DNA of 43,783 bases from an uncultured Acetatifactor sp. (GCA_947588205.1 CANPYG010000011.1:1-43783); one strand, 5' to 3'. Shown: positions 33,173 through 41,481, numbered from the stretch's first letter. The notes: a model not told the origin generated them from the sequence alone. Program-made: numbers and translations.

Positions 33173-33192
33173 AAAAAGGAGGAGAGATTAAA

Positions 33193-33738
33193 ATGAAATT
33201 CATCAAACAACACGCAAACAGCATCATTCTCTGTCTTTTCGAGGTTCTGGTGGGCATCCTGCTGCTCATCGACCCCATCGGGTTCACTTCAGGGATCATC
33301 ATCGCTTTTGGCATCGTCCTGTTGGTCACAGGTCTTATCAGTGTCATCGGCTATTTTCGTATGGACGCCCTGGAAGCGGCTTCCAGCCAGGCTCTCGTAA
33401 AAGGGCTGATCGCCCTGGCAGCCGGGGCATTCTGTGTTTTCAAGGCACAGTGGTTCATCATCACCTTCCCGCTGCTCACGATCCTTTACGGTGTGGCGGT
33501 TTTGGGCGCAGGCTTCGCCAAGATCCAGTGGACGGTGGACGCCATCCGTCTGAAACTGGACAAGTGGTTCCTGCCTGCCATCAGCGCGGTGATTTCCCTT
33601 CTCTGCGCTATCATCATTTTGTCCAACCCGTTCGCAAGCACCCTGGCATTGTGGATGTTTACCGGAATCTCCCTGATCGTAGAGGCTGTATTCGACGTGG
33701 TTGCGCTGTTTTTCAACCAAAAAGAAAAGGAGCGCTAA
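33193..33738 (+). CDS. DUF308 (HdeD-like) membrane protein
   Basis: This 181-residue protein has six hydrophobic segments in three pairs, beginning SIILCLFEVLVGILLLIDP and including ILYGVAVLGAG and a final ALWMFTGISLIVEAVFDVVALFF. This fits the HdeD/DUF308 family, membrane proteins linked to acid or envelope stress in enterics but of unknown activity. AAGGAGGAGA lies directly upstream. It is co-transcribed with the TetR gene. Confidence 0.88.
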   Translation: MKFIKQHANSIILCLFEVLVGILLLIDPIGFTSGIIIAFGIVLLVTGLISVIGYFRMDALEAASSQALVKGLIALAAGAFCVFKAQWFIITFPLLTILYGVAVLGAGFAKIQWTVDAIRLKLDKWFLPAISAVISLLCAIIILSNPFASTLALWMFTGISLIVEAVFDVVALFFNQKEKER

Positions 33739-33905
33739 GCTCTGCCAACTTTCCCCTTATCTCCGGTCACATTTTTCTCCCCGGTATCATACTATGGGAT
33801 TAAGGTCAAAAAAAGCGGATGGGTGCGCAAGGCTCCGATACCGGCATCCATATAAGATCCGGGCAACGGATGACGCAGATAGTATCCCAGGAAAAGGAGA
33901 CTGCC

Positions 33906-34178
33906 TTGAATCCTAAAACTTTGCTGACGCTGCAGCCCGGGGAGGCCGGCATTGTAGAAAGATTGTCCTGCACAGGTTCCCTCCGCAGGCGTCTTCTGGA
34001 TATCGGGCTCCTGCCCGGCGCGCAGATTGTGTGTGTCGGATGCAGTCCCTGCAAGGATCCGAAAGCCTATCTGGTCCGCGGGGCTGTGATTGCGCTGCGG
34101 GCTACGGACAGCAGGCAGATTCTTCTGAAGCAGGAAGATTCTTCTGAAGCAGGAATACGGAGCGCCCGGGAATCTTAG
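33906..34178 (+). CDS. feoA: FeoA domain protein, ferrous iron transport
   Basis: This 90-residue SH3-like protein partners FeoB in Fe2+ uptake. It has LQPGEAGIVERL, the LRRRLLDIGLLPGAQI core and a final YLVRGAVIALR. I set the start at TTG 33906 because AAGGAG lies 6 bp upstream; an in-frame ATG at 33819 has no site and would add 29 unlikely residues. The C-terminus ends in a 19-bp tandem duplication (34117-34135 and 34136-34154) that extends the tail. feoB begins 49 bp downstream. Confidence 0.87.
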   Translation: MNPKTLLTLQPGEAGIVERLSCTGSLRRRLLDIGLLPGAQIVCVGCSPCKDPKAYLVRGAVIALRATDSRQILLKQEDSSEAGIRSARES

Positions 34179-34227
34179 GAACGATCGGAGCCTGCAGGCA
34201 AACCCATGATATGCGAGGGGTATAAGT

Positions 34228-36576
34228 TTGAAAGTAAGGGAAATTGAATCAGAAAAACGGGTCGCCATCGCCGGCAATCCAAATGTAGGAAAAAGTACCT
34301 TGTTCAATGAACTCACCGGGCTTCATCAACACACCGGGAACTGGACAGGCAAAACCGTTTCAAATGCCTGGGGATGCTGCCGCAGCAAGAAATTTTCCTA
34401 TCTGCTTGCGGACATCCCGGGTACCTATTCCCTCCTGACGCGCTCTGCTGAAGAAGAACGCGCCAGGAATTTTTTATGCTTTGAAAAATTGGACGCCTGT
34501 ATGGTGGTCTGCGACGCAACCTGCCTGGAACGCGGGCTGAACCTTCTGCTCCAGATCATGGAAATCGTGCCTCAGGTAGTGCTTTGCGTCAACCTGATGG
34601 ACGAAGCAAGGCGCAAGAATATCCGGATAGATCTGGACATCCTGCAGACCCGGCTGAAAATTCCGGTCATCGGCACCAACGCCCATGACCCGAAATGCCG
34701 CAAAACCGTTCTGGACGCCTTGGATCACTTCTTTTCCGAGCCTTCTCCTGAGGGGAAGGAGGAACATATTCCCGAAGGGAAAGAAGAACCTGCCTCAGAA
34801 GGGAAAAAGGAACACGCCCCCGAAGGGAAAGAGGAACTTGCCTCAGAGGAGAAAGAGGAACATGCTCTGGAAGGATCTTCCAAGAATCCTGTAATTACTT
34901 ATGCCCCGCCAGTGGAAGAAGCGATCCGGAACCTGAGCGCCCGCCTCCGGCAAATCCTCCCCCAAACCGACCTTCCTTTCAGATGGATCAGCCTACAGCT
35001 TCTTCTGGGAGATACCTCTCTGTTGGCAGAACTCGACCGTTACCTTTCCGCCCTATGCCCGGAAAAGGGAATTCTGGAAAACGTGCTTTCTTCGTCCATG
35101 CCCTCCGGCACACAGGATCTTTTTACCGACCAGGTTACCTGTAAAATTGCGGAATACGCTTCTTCATTATGCAAGGAGGCATTCCGTGTTTCCGGGCGGG
35201 CGCATACTGCGCGATGCGCCCACTGCTGCAAAAATTGTATTTACGCCCTGCCCTCGGAACAATGTGGGCTACAGGAGACCTCCTCAGCTTATCTCCATTC
35301 CCTTGACCGGCGCATCGACCGCATCCTGACCGGGCGTTTCCTGGGATATCCCCTGATGATCCTCCTGCTTCTCCTTCTTTTCTGGATCACCATCGTGGGG
35401 GCAAACTACCCTTCCGAGCTGCTTTCTTCCGCTTTTTCCTGGCTGGAAGGGAAACTGGACGCCGCGGCACTAGCCGCCGGGCTGACCCCATGGCTGAAGG
35501 ATCTGCTTATTTACGGCATCTTTCGGACTGTTGCGTGGATCGTATCGGTCATGCTTCCTCCTATGGCAATTTTCTTCCCATTATTCACCCTGCTGGAGGA
35601 TGTCGGATATCTGCCCCGCATCGCCTATAATCTGGATTCCTATTTCCAGAAATGCCATTCCTGCGGCAAACAGGCTCTCACTATGGCCATGGGCTTCGGC
35701 TGCAACGCCGCGGGCGTGGTGGGCTGCCGCATCATTGATTCTCCCAGAGAACGTTTGATCGCTATCCTCACCAACAGTTTCGTTCCCTGCAACGGGCGGT
35801 TTCCCGCCCTGATTACCATGATTTCCTTGTTTATAATCGGAACCGGCAAATTCTCCGCTGATCCGCACGCCCCTGCCTCTTCTGCAGGGCTTCCTGGGCA
35901 CGCTTTCGTAGCCGCCTGCTGCCTTACAGCCCTGATCCTGCTTGGCGTATTGATGACCTTCCTTGTCTCCCGCATCCTGTCGGCTACCCTTTTAAAGGGC
36001 GTTCCTTCTTCCTTTCTGCTGGAGCTGCCGCCTTACCGCAAACCGCGGGTGGGCAAGGTCATCGTCCGCTCCGTTCTGGACAGAACGCTTTCCCTCCTTT
36101 CAAGGGCTGTGGTCGCCGCAGTTCCCGCCGGGCTGCTCCTCTGGCTGACGGCAAACCTGACGTTTCACGGAAGAACGATCCTTTCCCTCTGCAGCGGTTT
36201 TCTGGACCCCTTGGCAAAACGGATAGGGCTTGACGGTACCATCCTGATGGCGTTCCTTTTGGGGATGCCTGCCAATGAAATTGTTCTTCCCATTATCCTG
36301 ATGGCGTACTCCGGCCAGGGTTTCCTGCAGGAGCTAGGCGGATCTGCCTCCATAAAAGCGATCCTCACGGCACATGGATGGGATACCGCCACGGCGCTCA
36401 GCGTTTGCCTCTTTTCCCTGATGCATTGGCCCTGCGCCACAACGCTCTTAACCATCCACCAAGAAACCCACAGCCTGAAATGGACACTTGCGGCAATTCT
36501 CATTCCCCTGTCCGCCGGGATTACATGCTGTATTTTGTTCAACCTCCTCATGCAGACGATCAGATTTTTTCTATGA
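34228..36576 (+). CDS. feoB: Ferrous iron transporter FeoB
   Basis: This 782-residue protein has a cytoplasmic GTPase domain and a polytopic membrane domain. The G motifs are GNPNVGKST (G1), the HTGNWTGKT switch (G2), DIPGTYSL (G3) and NLMD (G4). The membrane part has MGFGCNAAGVVGCR and TNSFVPCNGRFPAL gating motifs with conserved Cys, and a second Gate domain near the C-terminus. The start is TTG 34228 after GAGGGG. Two oddities are seen. Residues 175-216 are a 5-fold 8-residue EGKEEHxP-type repeat not found in standard FeoB. A CAHCCKNC Cys cluster near residue 333 precedes the first membrane helix and could bind metal. Confidence 0.96.
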   Translation: MKVREIESEKRVAIAGNPNVGKSTLFNELTGLHQHTGNWTGKTVSNAWGCCRSKKFSYLLADIPGTYSLLTRSAEEERARNFLCFEKLDACMVVCDATCLERGLNLLLQIMEIVPQVVLCVNLMDEARRKNIRIDLDILQTRLKIPVIGTNAHDPKCRKTVLDALDHFFSEPSPEGKEEHIPEGKEEPASEGKKEHAPEGKEELASEEKEEHALEGSSKNPVITYAPPVEEAIRNLSARLRQILPQTDLPFRWISLQLLLGDTSLLAELDRYLSALCPEKGILENVLSSSMPSGTQDLFTDQVTCKIAEYASSLCKEAFRVSGRAHTARCAHCCKNCIYALPSEQCGLQETSSAYLHSLDRRIDRILTGRFLGYPLMILLLLLLFWITIVGANYPSELLSSAFSWLEGKLDAAALAAGLTPWLKDLLIYGIFRTVAWIVSVMLPPMAIFFPLFTLLEDVGYLPRIAYNLDSYFQKCHSCGKQALTMAMGFGCNAAGVVGCRIIDSPRERLIAILTNSFVPCNGRFPALITMISLFIIGTGKFSADPHAPASSAGLPGHAFVAACCLTALILLGVLMTFLVSRILSATLLKGVPSSFLLELPPYRKPRVGKVIVRSVLDRTLSLLSRAVVAAVPAGLLLWLTANLTFHGRTILSLCSGFLDPLAKRIGLDGTILMAFLLGMPANEIVLPIILMAYSGQGFLQELGGSASIKAILTAHGWDTATALSVCLFSLMHWPCATTLLTIHQETHSLKWTLAAILIPLSAGITCCILFNLLMQTIRFFL
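34750..34875 (+). repeat. 24-bp coding repeats inside feoB
   Basis: About five degenerate 24-bp units encode EGKEEHIP, EGKEEPAS, EGKKEHAP, EGKEELAS and EEKEEHAL. They sit between the GTPase domain and the helical spacer. Confidence 0.85.
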
Positions 36577-36640
36577 GAAGGACAAAAGAAGGGGTGCGGG
36601 AGGAGGTATTTGGCAGGGCACTTGACCGAAAAGTTTAGGC

Positions 36641-36670
36641 TTGACAGGGAACAGGTAATGTTGCTATAAT
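36641..36670 (+). promoter_or_regulatory. Promoter of tRNA-Leu
   Basis: Perfect TTGACA (36641-36646) and TATAAT (36665-36670) with an 18-bp spacer lie 20 bp before the tRNA. Confidence 0.8.
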
Positions 36671-36690
36671 CAAAAAGCAATCATTCGCAA

Positions 36691-36771
36691 GCGGATATGG
36701 CGGAATTGGCAGACGCGCCAGATTTAGGTTCTGGTGGTAACCCCGTGCAGGTTCAAGTCCTGTTATCCGCA
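36691..36771 (+). tRNA. tRNA-Leu (anticodon TAG)
   Basis: The acceptor GCGGATA pairs with TATCCGC, the anticodon loop is TTTAGGT in a CCAGA/TCTGG stem, and a long variable arm and GGTTCAAGTCC T arm follow. The discriminator is A and CCA is not encoded. Confidence 0.95.
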
Positions 36772-36778
36772 GTATCAA

Positions 36779-36805
36779 AAGCGGCTTTTTTAAGCCGCTT
36801 TTTCT
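36779..36805 (+). terminator. Terminator after tRNA-Leu
   Basis: AAGCGGCTT and AAGCCGCTT form a 9-bp stem with a T4 loop followed by TTTCT. Confidence 0.85.
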
Positions 36806-36841
36806 ATTTATTACCTTTTAGTTGTTGTTAATGTATTGCAC

Positions 36842-38722
36842 TTAATAAATCGGTACATCCGGTGCATTAGGATCTGTAGGAGGCACATCGTCTGAATATT
36901 CCATACCCTGGCTCTCAGCAAGCTTTTGTAGTGCTTCCTCTAGAGTTAAACCTGCATTTTCGTCTTCAGTGTCATCGCCAGGTACATAATAGTATTCATC
37001 CAGATCCTCGTTTGATGCACCGCCTGTATTGTCTGCTCCACCGGCATCTTCCTGGCTGGTGCCACCGGATTGATTGGTACTAGGAGTAGAAGTATTACCT
37101 GAACCCGTGTTGCCGCTACCACCCTGATTATCTGTGACATCATCTTCGGTGATGTACCCAAGCGCTATTGCATCTTCCTTTGGCAACCATAAATCGGGCA
37201 TAACCTCCACATAACCTGCTGCAACAAATTCTTCCGGTGTACTCGGCCTTTTATTGGAGGGCTGCTCCTCACCGCCTGTTGAAGAACCCGCGCTTCCTGA
37301 TCCTCCAGATGATCCTGTATTACCAGAGTCTGTATCATTATCTTTTCCTGTATCCGGCTTTTTCACCCAAACGCCAGGTATTAGTTCTTCATATTCGCCA
37401 GAAGCCTTTTCTTCATCTGTAAGCGGTCCTCGCCAAGAGGACTCTCCATTACCTTCGGACTGCTCGTTGCCACCGGCCTGCTCGCCTCCAGGCTGCTGCT
37501 CCTCACCGCCAGACTGCTCGCCACCGCCCTGCGGTTCCTGCTCCACTACTTCCCCCGCTGACGCTCCCCTCTCGGCATCCGTCCTGTACCCGTTCTCTTT
37601 CGCCAACGTCTCAAACAGCTTCACCGTAAACTCCAAAGCCTCCAGCTTCGTCAGGCCCTCATCCCAGCGGGTCTCCTCTCCGATCAGCCCATGGCGGGAC
37701 GCCACCACAAGCGCCTTGTATAAACCCGTAGGCAGACCATCATCCGGCGTGCGGAGCGCATAGGCAAGCTCATAACTCGCACATCCCGGCTGCTGGCTGC
37801 GGCTGACCTCCTTGGTCTCCTTGTCCTTGCTCTCAACCGCAAGCCCAACCTTTAACGCGATGTCCCCTCCATCCTTAGCATCCGTGAAAGGAACATCCGG
37901 CTTCTCCTGCCCCGTAAGGGCATCATATTCCGCCTTGTAGTACCTCTGCACCAGCGCATAAACCGCTTCCGCCCTGGTGATGGTCCCGCTGAAAGTGCTG
38001 GAAGTCAGGTCGCCCGTGCTAAACTGCAGGTAACTCGTGCCGCTGACTTCCTGCGCCATTGCCGCATGCTCCCCGTTCCCTACCGCCTCCAGGAATGCCT
38101 GGTCCGGCGTGACCTCATGCACCGGCGTATCCGCCCGCAGCATGAACTCCATGAACTCGCCCCTGGTCAAGGTGGAATACAGGTTCGCATAGCCGCCTTC
38201 TCCGTCCGCCAATAAACCGAAATAAGCGTTATAGCCTGCAAGCAATGCCTCATGGTCAGACTCCACGTCCACAAAGACCTCCCTTGCCCCGTCTGCCACT
38301 GACTTGACCGTTTCCGCATCGTTCCAGCTGCCCTCCACAAAACGCCTGTTCATAAACGCATTATACAGGGTGCTGTTCCCCGTCCAATTGCCTTCCAGGT
38401 CCACATAGATGACACCGTTCTTTCCTCCCTGCCCCAGCCGGGTGATCTTCAGGGCGTCATCAAACACCTTCCTGAAGCCCGCATAATTATCCTGCTGGTC
38501 CAGCTGCGTCCAGCCAAGCCCCAGTTCCTCCCCCTGCTCCTCATCCGCAGGGACTGGTATCTCAATCTCCACCGCCTGATGGTTGTTATACATCTGCATC
38601 AGTTCGTCCGGCGCCGCCGCTGCACAGGCTGCCAGCTGGGATGCCATGACTACCAGCACGATGGTGCTCACCACCAGTTTTTTGATCCTCATGAATTTGC
38701 CGCTCATGCTTCTATCCTTCAT
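36842..38722 (-). CDS. Large surface lipoprotein with SLH-like repeats and low-complexity tail
   Basis: This protein of about 626 residues has a basic N-terminus and hydrophobic stretch ending in the lipobox LAAC, so it should be a lipoprotein on the outer surface. Residues 90-400 contain repeats such as YSTLTRGEFMEFMLRAD, GTITRAEAVYALVQRYY and EGLTKLEALEFTVKLFE, which look like S-layer homology domains that bind wall polymers. Residues 410-600 are Gly/Glu/Gln/Ser/Asn-rich, with two related segments GEYEELIPGVWVKKPD and GYVEVMPDLWLPKED. The start may be ATG 38722 or ATG 38707, which has AAGGA at good distance. Function is not known. Confidence 0.8.
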   Translation of the reverse strand: MKDRSMSGKFMRIKKLVVSTIVLVVMASQLAACAAAAPDELMQMYNNHQAVEIEIPVPADEEQGEELGLGWTQLDQQDNYAGFRKVFDDALKITRLGQGGKNGVIYVDLEGNWTGNSTLYNAFMNRRFVEGSWNDAETVKSVADGAREVFVDVESDHEALLAGYNAYFGLLADGEGGYANLYSTLTRGEFMEFMLRADTPVHEVTPDQAFLEAVGNGEHAAMAQEVSGTSYLQFSTGDLTSSTFSGTITRAEAVYALVQRYYKAEYDALTGQEKPDVPFTDAKDGGDIALKVGLAVESKDKETKEVSRSQQPGCASYELAYALRTPDDGLPTGLYKALVVASRHGLIGEETRWDEGLTKLEALEFTVKLFETLAKENGYRTDAERGASAGEVVEQEPQGGGEQSGGEEQQPGGEQAGGNEQSEGNGESSWRGPLTDEEKASGEYEELIPGVWVKKPDTGKDNDTDSGNTGSSGGSGSAGSSTGGEEQPSNKRPSTPEEFVAAGYVEVMPDLWLPKEDAIALGYITEDDVTDNQGGSGNTGSGNTSTPSTNQSGGTSQEDAGGADNTGGASNEDLDEYYYVPGDDTEDENAGLTLEEALQKLAESQGMEYSDDVPPTDPNAPDVPIY

Positions 38723-38975
38723 AACGCTTCTTTCCTTCCCTCATACAGGTTTCCCCTCACTCCCCTAAAGAGACAGAGACGGGTTTACTGGAGGAAACTG
38801 AAAATTACCATCATCCTCATATATGTAATGGGGTATCCATTTTCCTATCCTGCTGCCCCCTTCTGCACCAGCAGAAGTTTCTGGATGGGTTCAGAAAAAT
38901 CTTTTCAGGGCAGCCCACTTTTTTTACTATGTCCTTTAAACGTTTGCAGCCACTGATCCTGATTTTGTCCTTTAT

Positions 38976-39013
38976 GTCATAGGCGGCTTCATCTGTACGA
39001 AGCCGCCTATGAC
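38976..39013. terminator. Strong hairpin downstream of the HNH-like gene
   Basis: A perfect 15-bp stem GTCATAGGCGGCTTC/GAAGCCGCCTATGAC with an 8-nt loop lies just after the gene. There is no U run, so it is a weak terminator or RNA-stability hairpin. The rest of the 326-bp gap (38723-39048) shows no gene. Confidence 0.6.
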
Positions 39014-39048
39014 ATTTCCCCCGTCTTCTCTCAACAGTCACAATCATA

Positions 39049-39783
39049 TTAGTTTGCTTTCCTGTAATCATTTTTCTCGATCAGATTCTTAGCTTCCTGT
39101 ATATCTTTATTTCTATATGCAGCTGCCATTTCACTATCGAAAGCAGAGATTTCATATACGCCCCCTGTTATATCATATATCCATCTCTGCATACTGTAAT
39201 GCCTCTTGTTTTCATCAGCAGTACACCACTCCAAATTATTTTCCGATATGTTAAGGCCTTTTATATTCCATGCCCCTCTTGTCCGGTCACTCCCTGAGCA
39301 ATCCTTCACATTGGCGTTAATTCCCATCATAGTATTCATCAATGTATGATTCAGATAACCATAACACATAGCTGCCAGGCATTCGACAGTCATCAAATGA
39401 CTTCTTCCTCCTGACACTGCTATCCTAGTGTTGGTATGGTTTCCTACCGAGCTTATGGCGTCTACCCATTTCCTCTTTCCTTTCACTTCTCTGGCTACCA
39501 AACCTTTTTCGTTAAACTGCAGCGTTCTTGTCTGCCCCGCTGCATTTATCTGATATTCAACCAATATTCTGCCATCTCCCATAGGCCGCACCTCCTGAAT
39601 ACAGTAGGCCAAAAACATAGTGTTGAATACACCCGTATCGTCGTTACCACTTATTCCATACCGTTTATTCAACTGTGGAACAAATGAATCTGTCCTTCTT
39701 TTCCCATCGATCCAGTCATAAAAATCTCTTTGTGTTATACCTGTACGTTCCCTAAACTCTTCCCTGCTCAAATTTCCGTTCAT
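39049..39783 (-). CDS. HNH endonuclease-like protein, degenerate
   Basis: This 244-residue protein has an N-terminal helix-turn-helix-like part (TGITQRDFYDWIDGKRR), a middle beta-rich part, and a C-terminal ENNLEWCTADENKRHY segment. That segment closely resembles the second half of phage-type HNH homing nucleases, where NNLEWCT-S-ENxxHA follows the metal-binding NHKDGN. The NHKDGN-like part here is GINANVKDCSGSD and has lost its His, so nuclease activity is doubtful. A GGAGG site and a good promoter (39922-39950) support expression. It may be a domesticated or decaying mobile-element gene. Confidence 0.72.
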   Translation of the reverse strand: MNGNLSREEFRERTGITQRDFYDWIDGKRRTDSFVPQLNKRYGISGNDDTGVFNTMFLAYCIQEVRPMGDGRILVEYQINAAGQTRTLQFNEKGLVAREVKGKRKWVDAISSVGNHTNTRIAVSGGRSHLMTVECLAAMCYGYLNHTLMNTMMGINANVKDCSGSDRTRGAWNIKGLNISENNLEWCTADENKRHYSMQRWIYDITGGVYEISAFDSEMAAAYRNKDIQEAKNLIEKNDYRKAN

Positions 39784-39921
39784 CGTTTTTCCTCCAATTG
39801 TTTTTTAATATTTCCGCCTTGATCCAGCCGTGAATGGATTCCATTATTCCCTGAATAACGTAAGATGTCAAACAGATTGTTGCATGGCCGTTGAGCGGAT
39901 CCGGGAAAAAATCCCGAATAT

Positions 39922-39950
39922 ATTATAACACTATATGTAGTATATTGCAA
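39922..39950 (-). promoter_or_regulatory. Promoter of the HNH-like gene
   Basis: Minus-strand TTGCAA (39945-39950), a 17-bp spacer and perfect TATAAT (39922-39927) lie about 140 bp before the start. A near-palindrome ACTATATGTAGT fills the spacer. A small CGGGA/TCCCG hairpin follows at 39902-39916. The rest of 39784-40157 is A/T-rich with nothing else recognised. Confidence 0.65.
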
Positions 39951-40157
39951 CTTTTAGTGTTTTTGTAGTTTTAATATGTCTTGAAAAAAGCACGTAAAAG
40001 GTTGTTTCGCATATTTCAACAGTTGATCTTCATTTATTTATTCTGTAAAATATGCAATCGCTATGTCCTTGACCGTCTGATCTACGTCTTGCAAACTTAA
40101 AGTGCTCCTTACTCCTCATCCAACACGGATTGTTTCCCACGACCTATTGTTCATACA

Positions 40158-40481
40158 TTATCTTGATTTGTTCCGCAATCTGGATTCAAAGCTCGTCCAA
40201 CCGTTACTAAAATACGTTAGCTTATACTGTGCTTCCGACATATTTTTATAAGTAACTTTCGGACTTAAAAGATCCGGGTTAATGCTCCAATTAGTATATT
40301 TTTCATAATCATTTAAATAATAACACACGCATTCATATACTCTTACACTGTCACCATACGTAGGTACTGGATGATGACCATCGCAAGGATTAGGACCCGT
40401 GCCAGATATGCCTCCTGTGCCGGGGCCTGTATCGTCAGAGTCTCCATGGTATGTAAATATGGTTCCAAAACATTTTATCAC
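40158..40481 (-). CDS. Hypothetical small protein
   Basis: An open frame of 107 codons from GTG 40481 encodes a Gly/Asp/Pro-rich N-terminal part (DTGPGTGGISGTGPNP) and a Tyr/Cys-rich part (VYECVCYYLNDYEKY). No ribosome binding site precedes the GTG and no family is recognised. It may be a fragment of a larger, decayed gene. Confidence 0.35.
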   Translation of the reverse strand: MIKCFGTIFTYHGDSDDTGPGTGGISGTGPNPCDGHHPVPTYGDSVRVYECVCYYLNDYEKYTNWSINPDLLSPKVTYKNMSEAQYKLTYFSNGWTSFESRLRNKSR

Positions 40482-40571
40482 TATTAGTTTTATTATATAA
40501 CCTATAGTTGCTCAAGCAATTTTAAAATAATGGACATAATAAGTATTAACTTAACTTTTGGAGGTTGACTT

Positions 40572-40868
40572 ATGATAGAAAAACTACCTGTCAGGTTGAA
40601 AGAGTCGCGGCTCAGGTGCGGCATGACCAGGAAACAGGTTGCAGAAAGGCTTGGCGTAACAGTCAGCGTAATCGGGATGTACGAGAACGGTGAACGCAGC
40701 CCGTCCCTGCCGGCCCTGATGAAGCTTTCTTCGTATTACAAGGTATCCATTGACTATCTGTTGGACAACCATGCTGCACCTGAGGGAACACTCTCTTTAG
40801 ACGGCCTTACTGAAAAACAAATACAGGCTGTCAGGCTTCTTGCGGACAGTATCAGGAACCCCCTGTAA
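40572..40868 (+). CDS. XRE-family helix-turn-helix regulator
   Basis: This 98-residue protein has a Cro/C1-type HTH at residues 7-62 (LKESRLRCGMTRKQVAERL, then VIGMYENGERSPSLPALMKL and YYKVSIDYLL) and a short C-terminal helix TEKQIQAVRLLADSI. GGAGG lies 8 bp before ATG 40572. It is the nearest regulator to the toxin-antitoxin module 360 bp downstream, but nothing shows it controls that module. It is a stand-alone phage-type repressor in form. Confidence 0.9.
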   Translation: MIEKLPVRLKESRLRCGMTRKQVAERLGVTVSVIGMYENGERSPSLPALMKLSSYYKVSIDYLLDNHAAPEGTLSLDGLTEKQIQAVRLLADSIRNPL

Positions 40869-41093
40869 CGGGCACCTCCCCCACAGCCTGCAACAGCCGC
40901 GCAAACATGACTGTATCCCTGCCATTTACATAATCATAGCCCAATACTGGGCTACGATTGCGCATTTGACCATGAAAATATTTATCCAAGGACACCTAAA
41001 AAAAGGATCCCAGGAAAGAACCTATCTCAAAAAACATGTCCAAAAACTTTCTCAAGCATGCAAAAAAATTACTCCAGCATGCAAAAAAAATAA

Positions 41094-41122
41094 TTGCAGG
41101 CAGGCCGCCCACATGGTAGAAT
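41094..41122 (+). promoter_or_regulatory. Promoter of the type I toxin mRNA
   Basis: TTGCAG (41094-41099), 17 bp and TAGAAT (41117-41122) predict a start near 41129 and a leader of about 97 nt. The rest of the 357-bp gap (40869-41225) has no supported gene; two GCATGCAAAAAA direct repeats lie just before the promoter. Confidence 0.6.
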
Positions 41123-41155
41123 AAAGGTCGGGAAAGCACTCATGACAGGGTGGTA

Positions 41156-41217
41156 GCCTCCCGAGCCAATGAACGCCAGCAGGCTGAAAAGTCGGTTGGA
41201 CTACATAGGAAGGGAGG
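41156..41217 (+). promoter_or_regulatory. Toxin leader: Shine-Dalgarno and complementary anti-SD
   Basis: The toxin ribosome site GGGAGG (41212-41217) is complementary to CCTCCC (41157-41162) in the same leader, so the full-length mRNA may hide its own start, as in other type I toxins. Confidence 0.45.
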
Positions 41218-41225
41218 TGCGTGAT

Positions 41226-41345
41226 ATGACGGCTTACGAAATCGTTATGATTTTCCTGGGGATATTAGGTCTTTTGATATCTTTCGGGGGTCTTATTGTT
41301 ACGTTTCTTGACTTCCTTGATAAAAGGAACGATAAGAAGAAATAA
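41226..41345 (+). CDS. Holin-like small hydrophobic toxin (type I toxin-antitoxin)
   Basis: This 39-residue peptide (MTAYEIVMIFLGILG at the start, one transmembrane helix, then a charged DKRNDKKK tail) matches the putative holin-like toxin family (Hol_Tox, related to TxpA/BsrG-type toxins). Such peptides insert in the membrane and harm it when the antitoxin RNA is missing. AGGGAGGTG lies 8 bp before the ATG, an excellent site. The mRNA has a good promoter, and its 3' end overlaps a convergent RNA with its own promoter, the expected antitoxin. Confidence 0.82.
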   Translation: MTAYEIVMIFLGILGLLISFGGLIVTFLDFLDKRNDKKK

Positions 41346-41446
41346 AAATGCCTATCCTGTCTGCCATACAGGATAGGCGGTGTCCGTAAGGATACTTAAG
41401 CTTAAGCTCGGGGGCATCCACTTTGGAGTGGGTGCTTTCCTTTTGT
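41341..41446 (-). ncRNA. Antisense antitoxin RNA of the type I module
   Basis: A minus-strand promoter (41453-41481) should start an RNA near 41446 that is fully complementary to the toxin mRNA 3' region and ends at the hairpin 41350-41378 (11-bp stem GCCTATCCTGT/ACAGGATAGGC), which is followed on that strand by ATTTTTATTT. The length is about 105 nt. This copies the txpA-ratA arrangement. It is predicted from sequence only. Confidence 0.65.
41412..41444 (+). terminator. Terminator of the toxin mRNA
   Basis: GCATCCAC and GTGGGTGC pair (one G-U) around CTTTGGA-type loop, followed by TTTCCTTTT. Confidence 0.65.
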
Positions 41447-41452
41447 AACTAC

Positions 41453-41481
41453 AGTATAAACCCTGTCGGGGAAAATTGCAA
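41453..41481 (-). promoter_or_regulatory. Promoter of the antitoxin RNA
   Basis: Minus-strand TTGCAA (41476-41481), 17-bp spacer and TATACT (41453-41458), directly downstream of the tRNA operon terminator. Confidence 0.65.

Noticed and set aside
38817..39071. 84-codon minus-strand frame after the HNH-like gene
   Set aside because: It overlaps the end of the HNH-like gene and translates the 15-bp hairpin; no start site or family similarity.
40840..41124. 94-codon plus-strand frame after the second XRE gene
   Set aside because: It overlaps the XRE stop, contains poly-Lys from A-runs and runs over the toxin promoter; no ribosome site.
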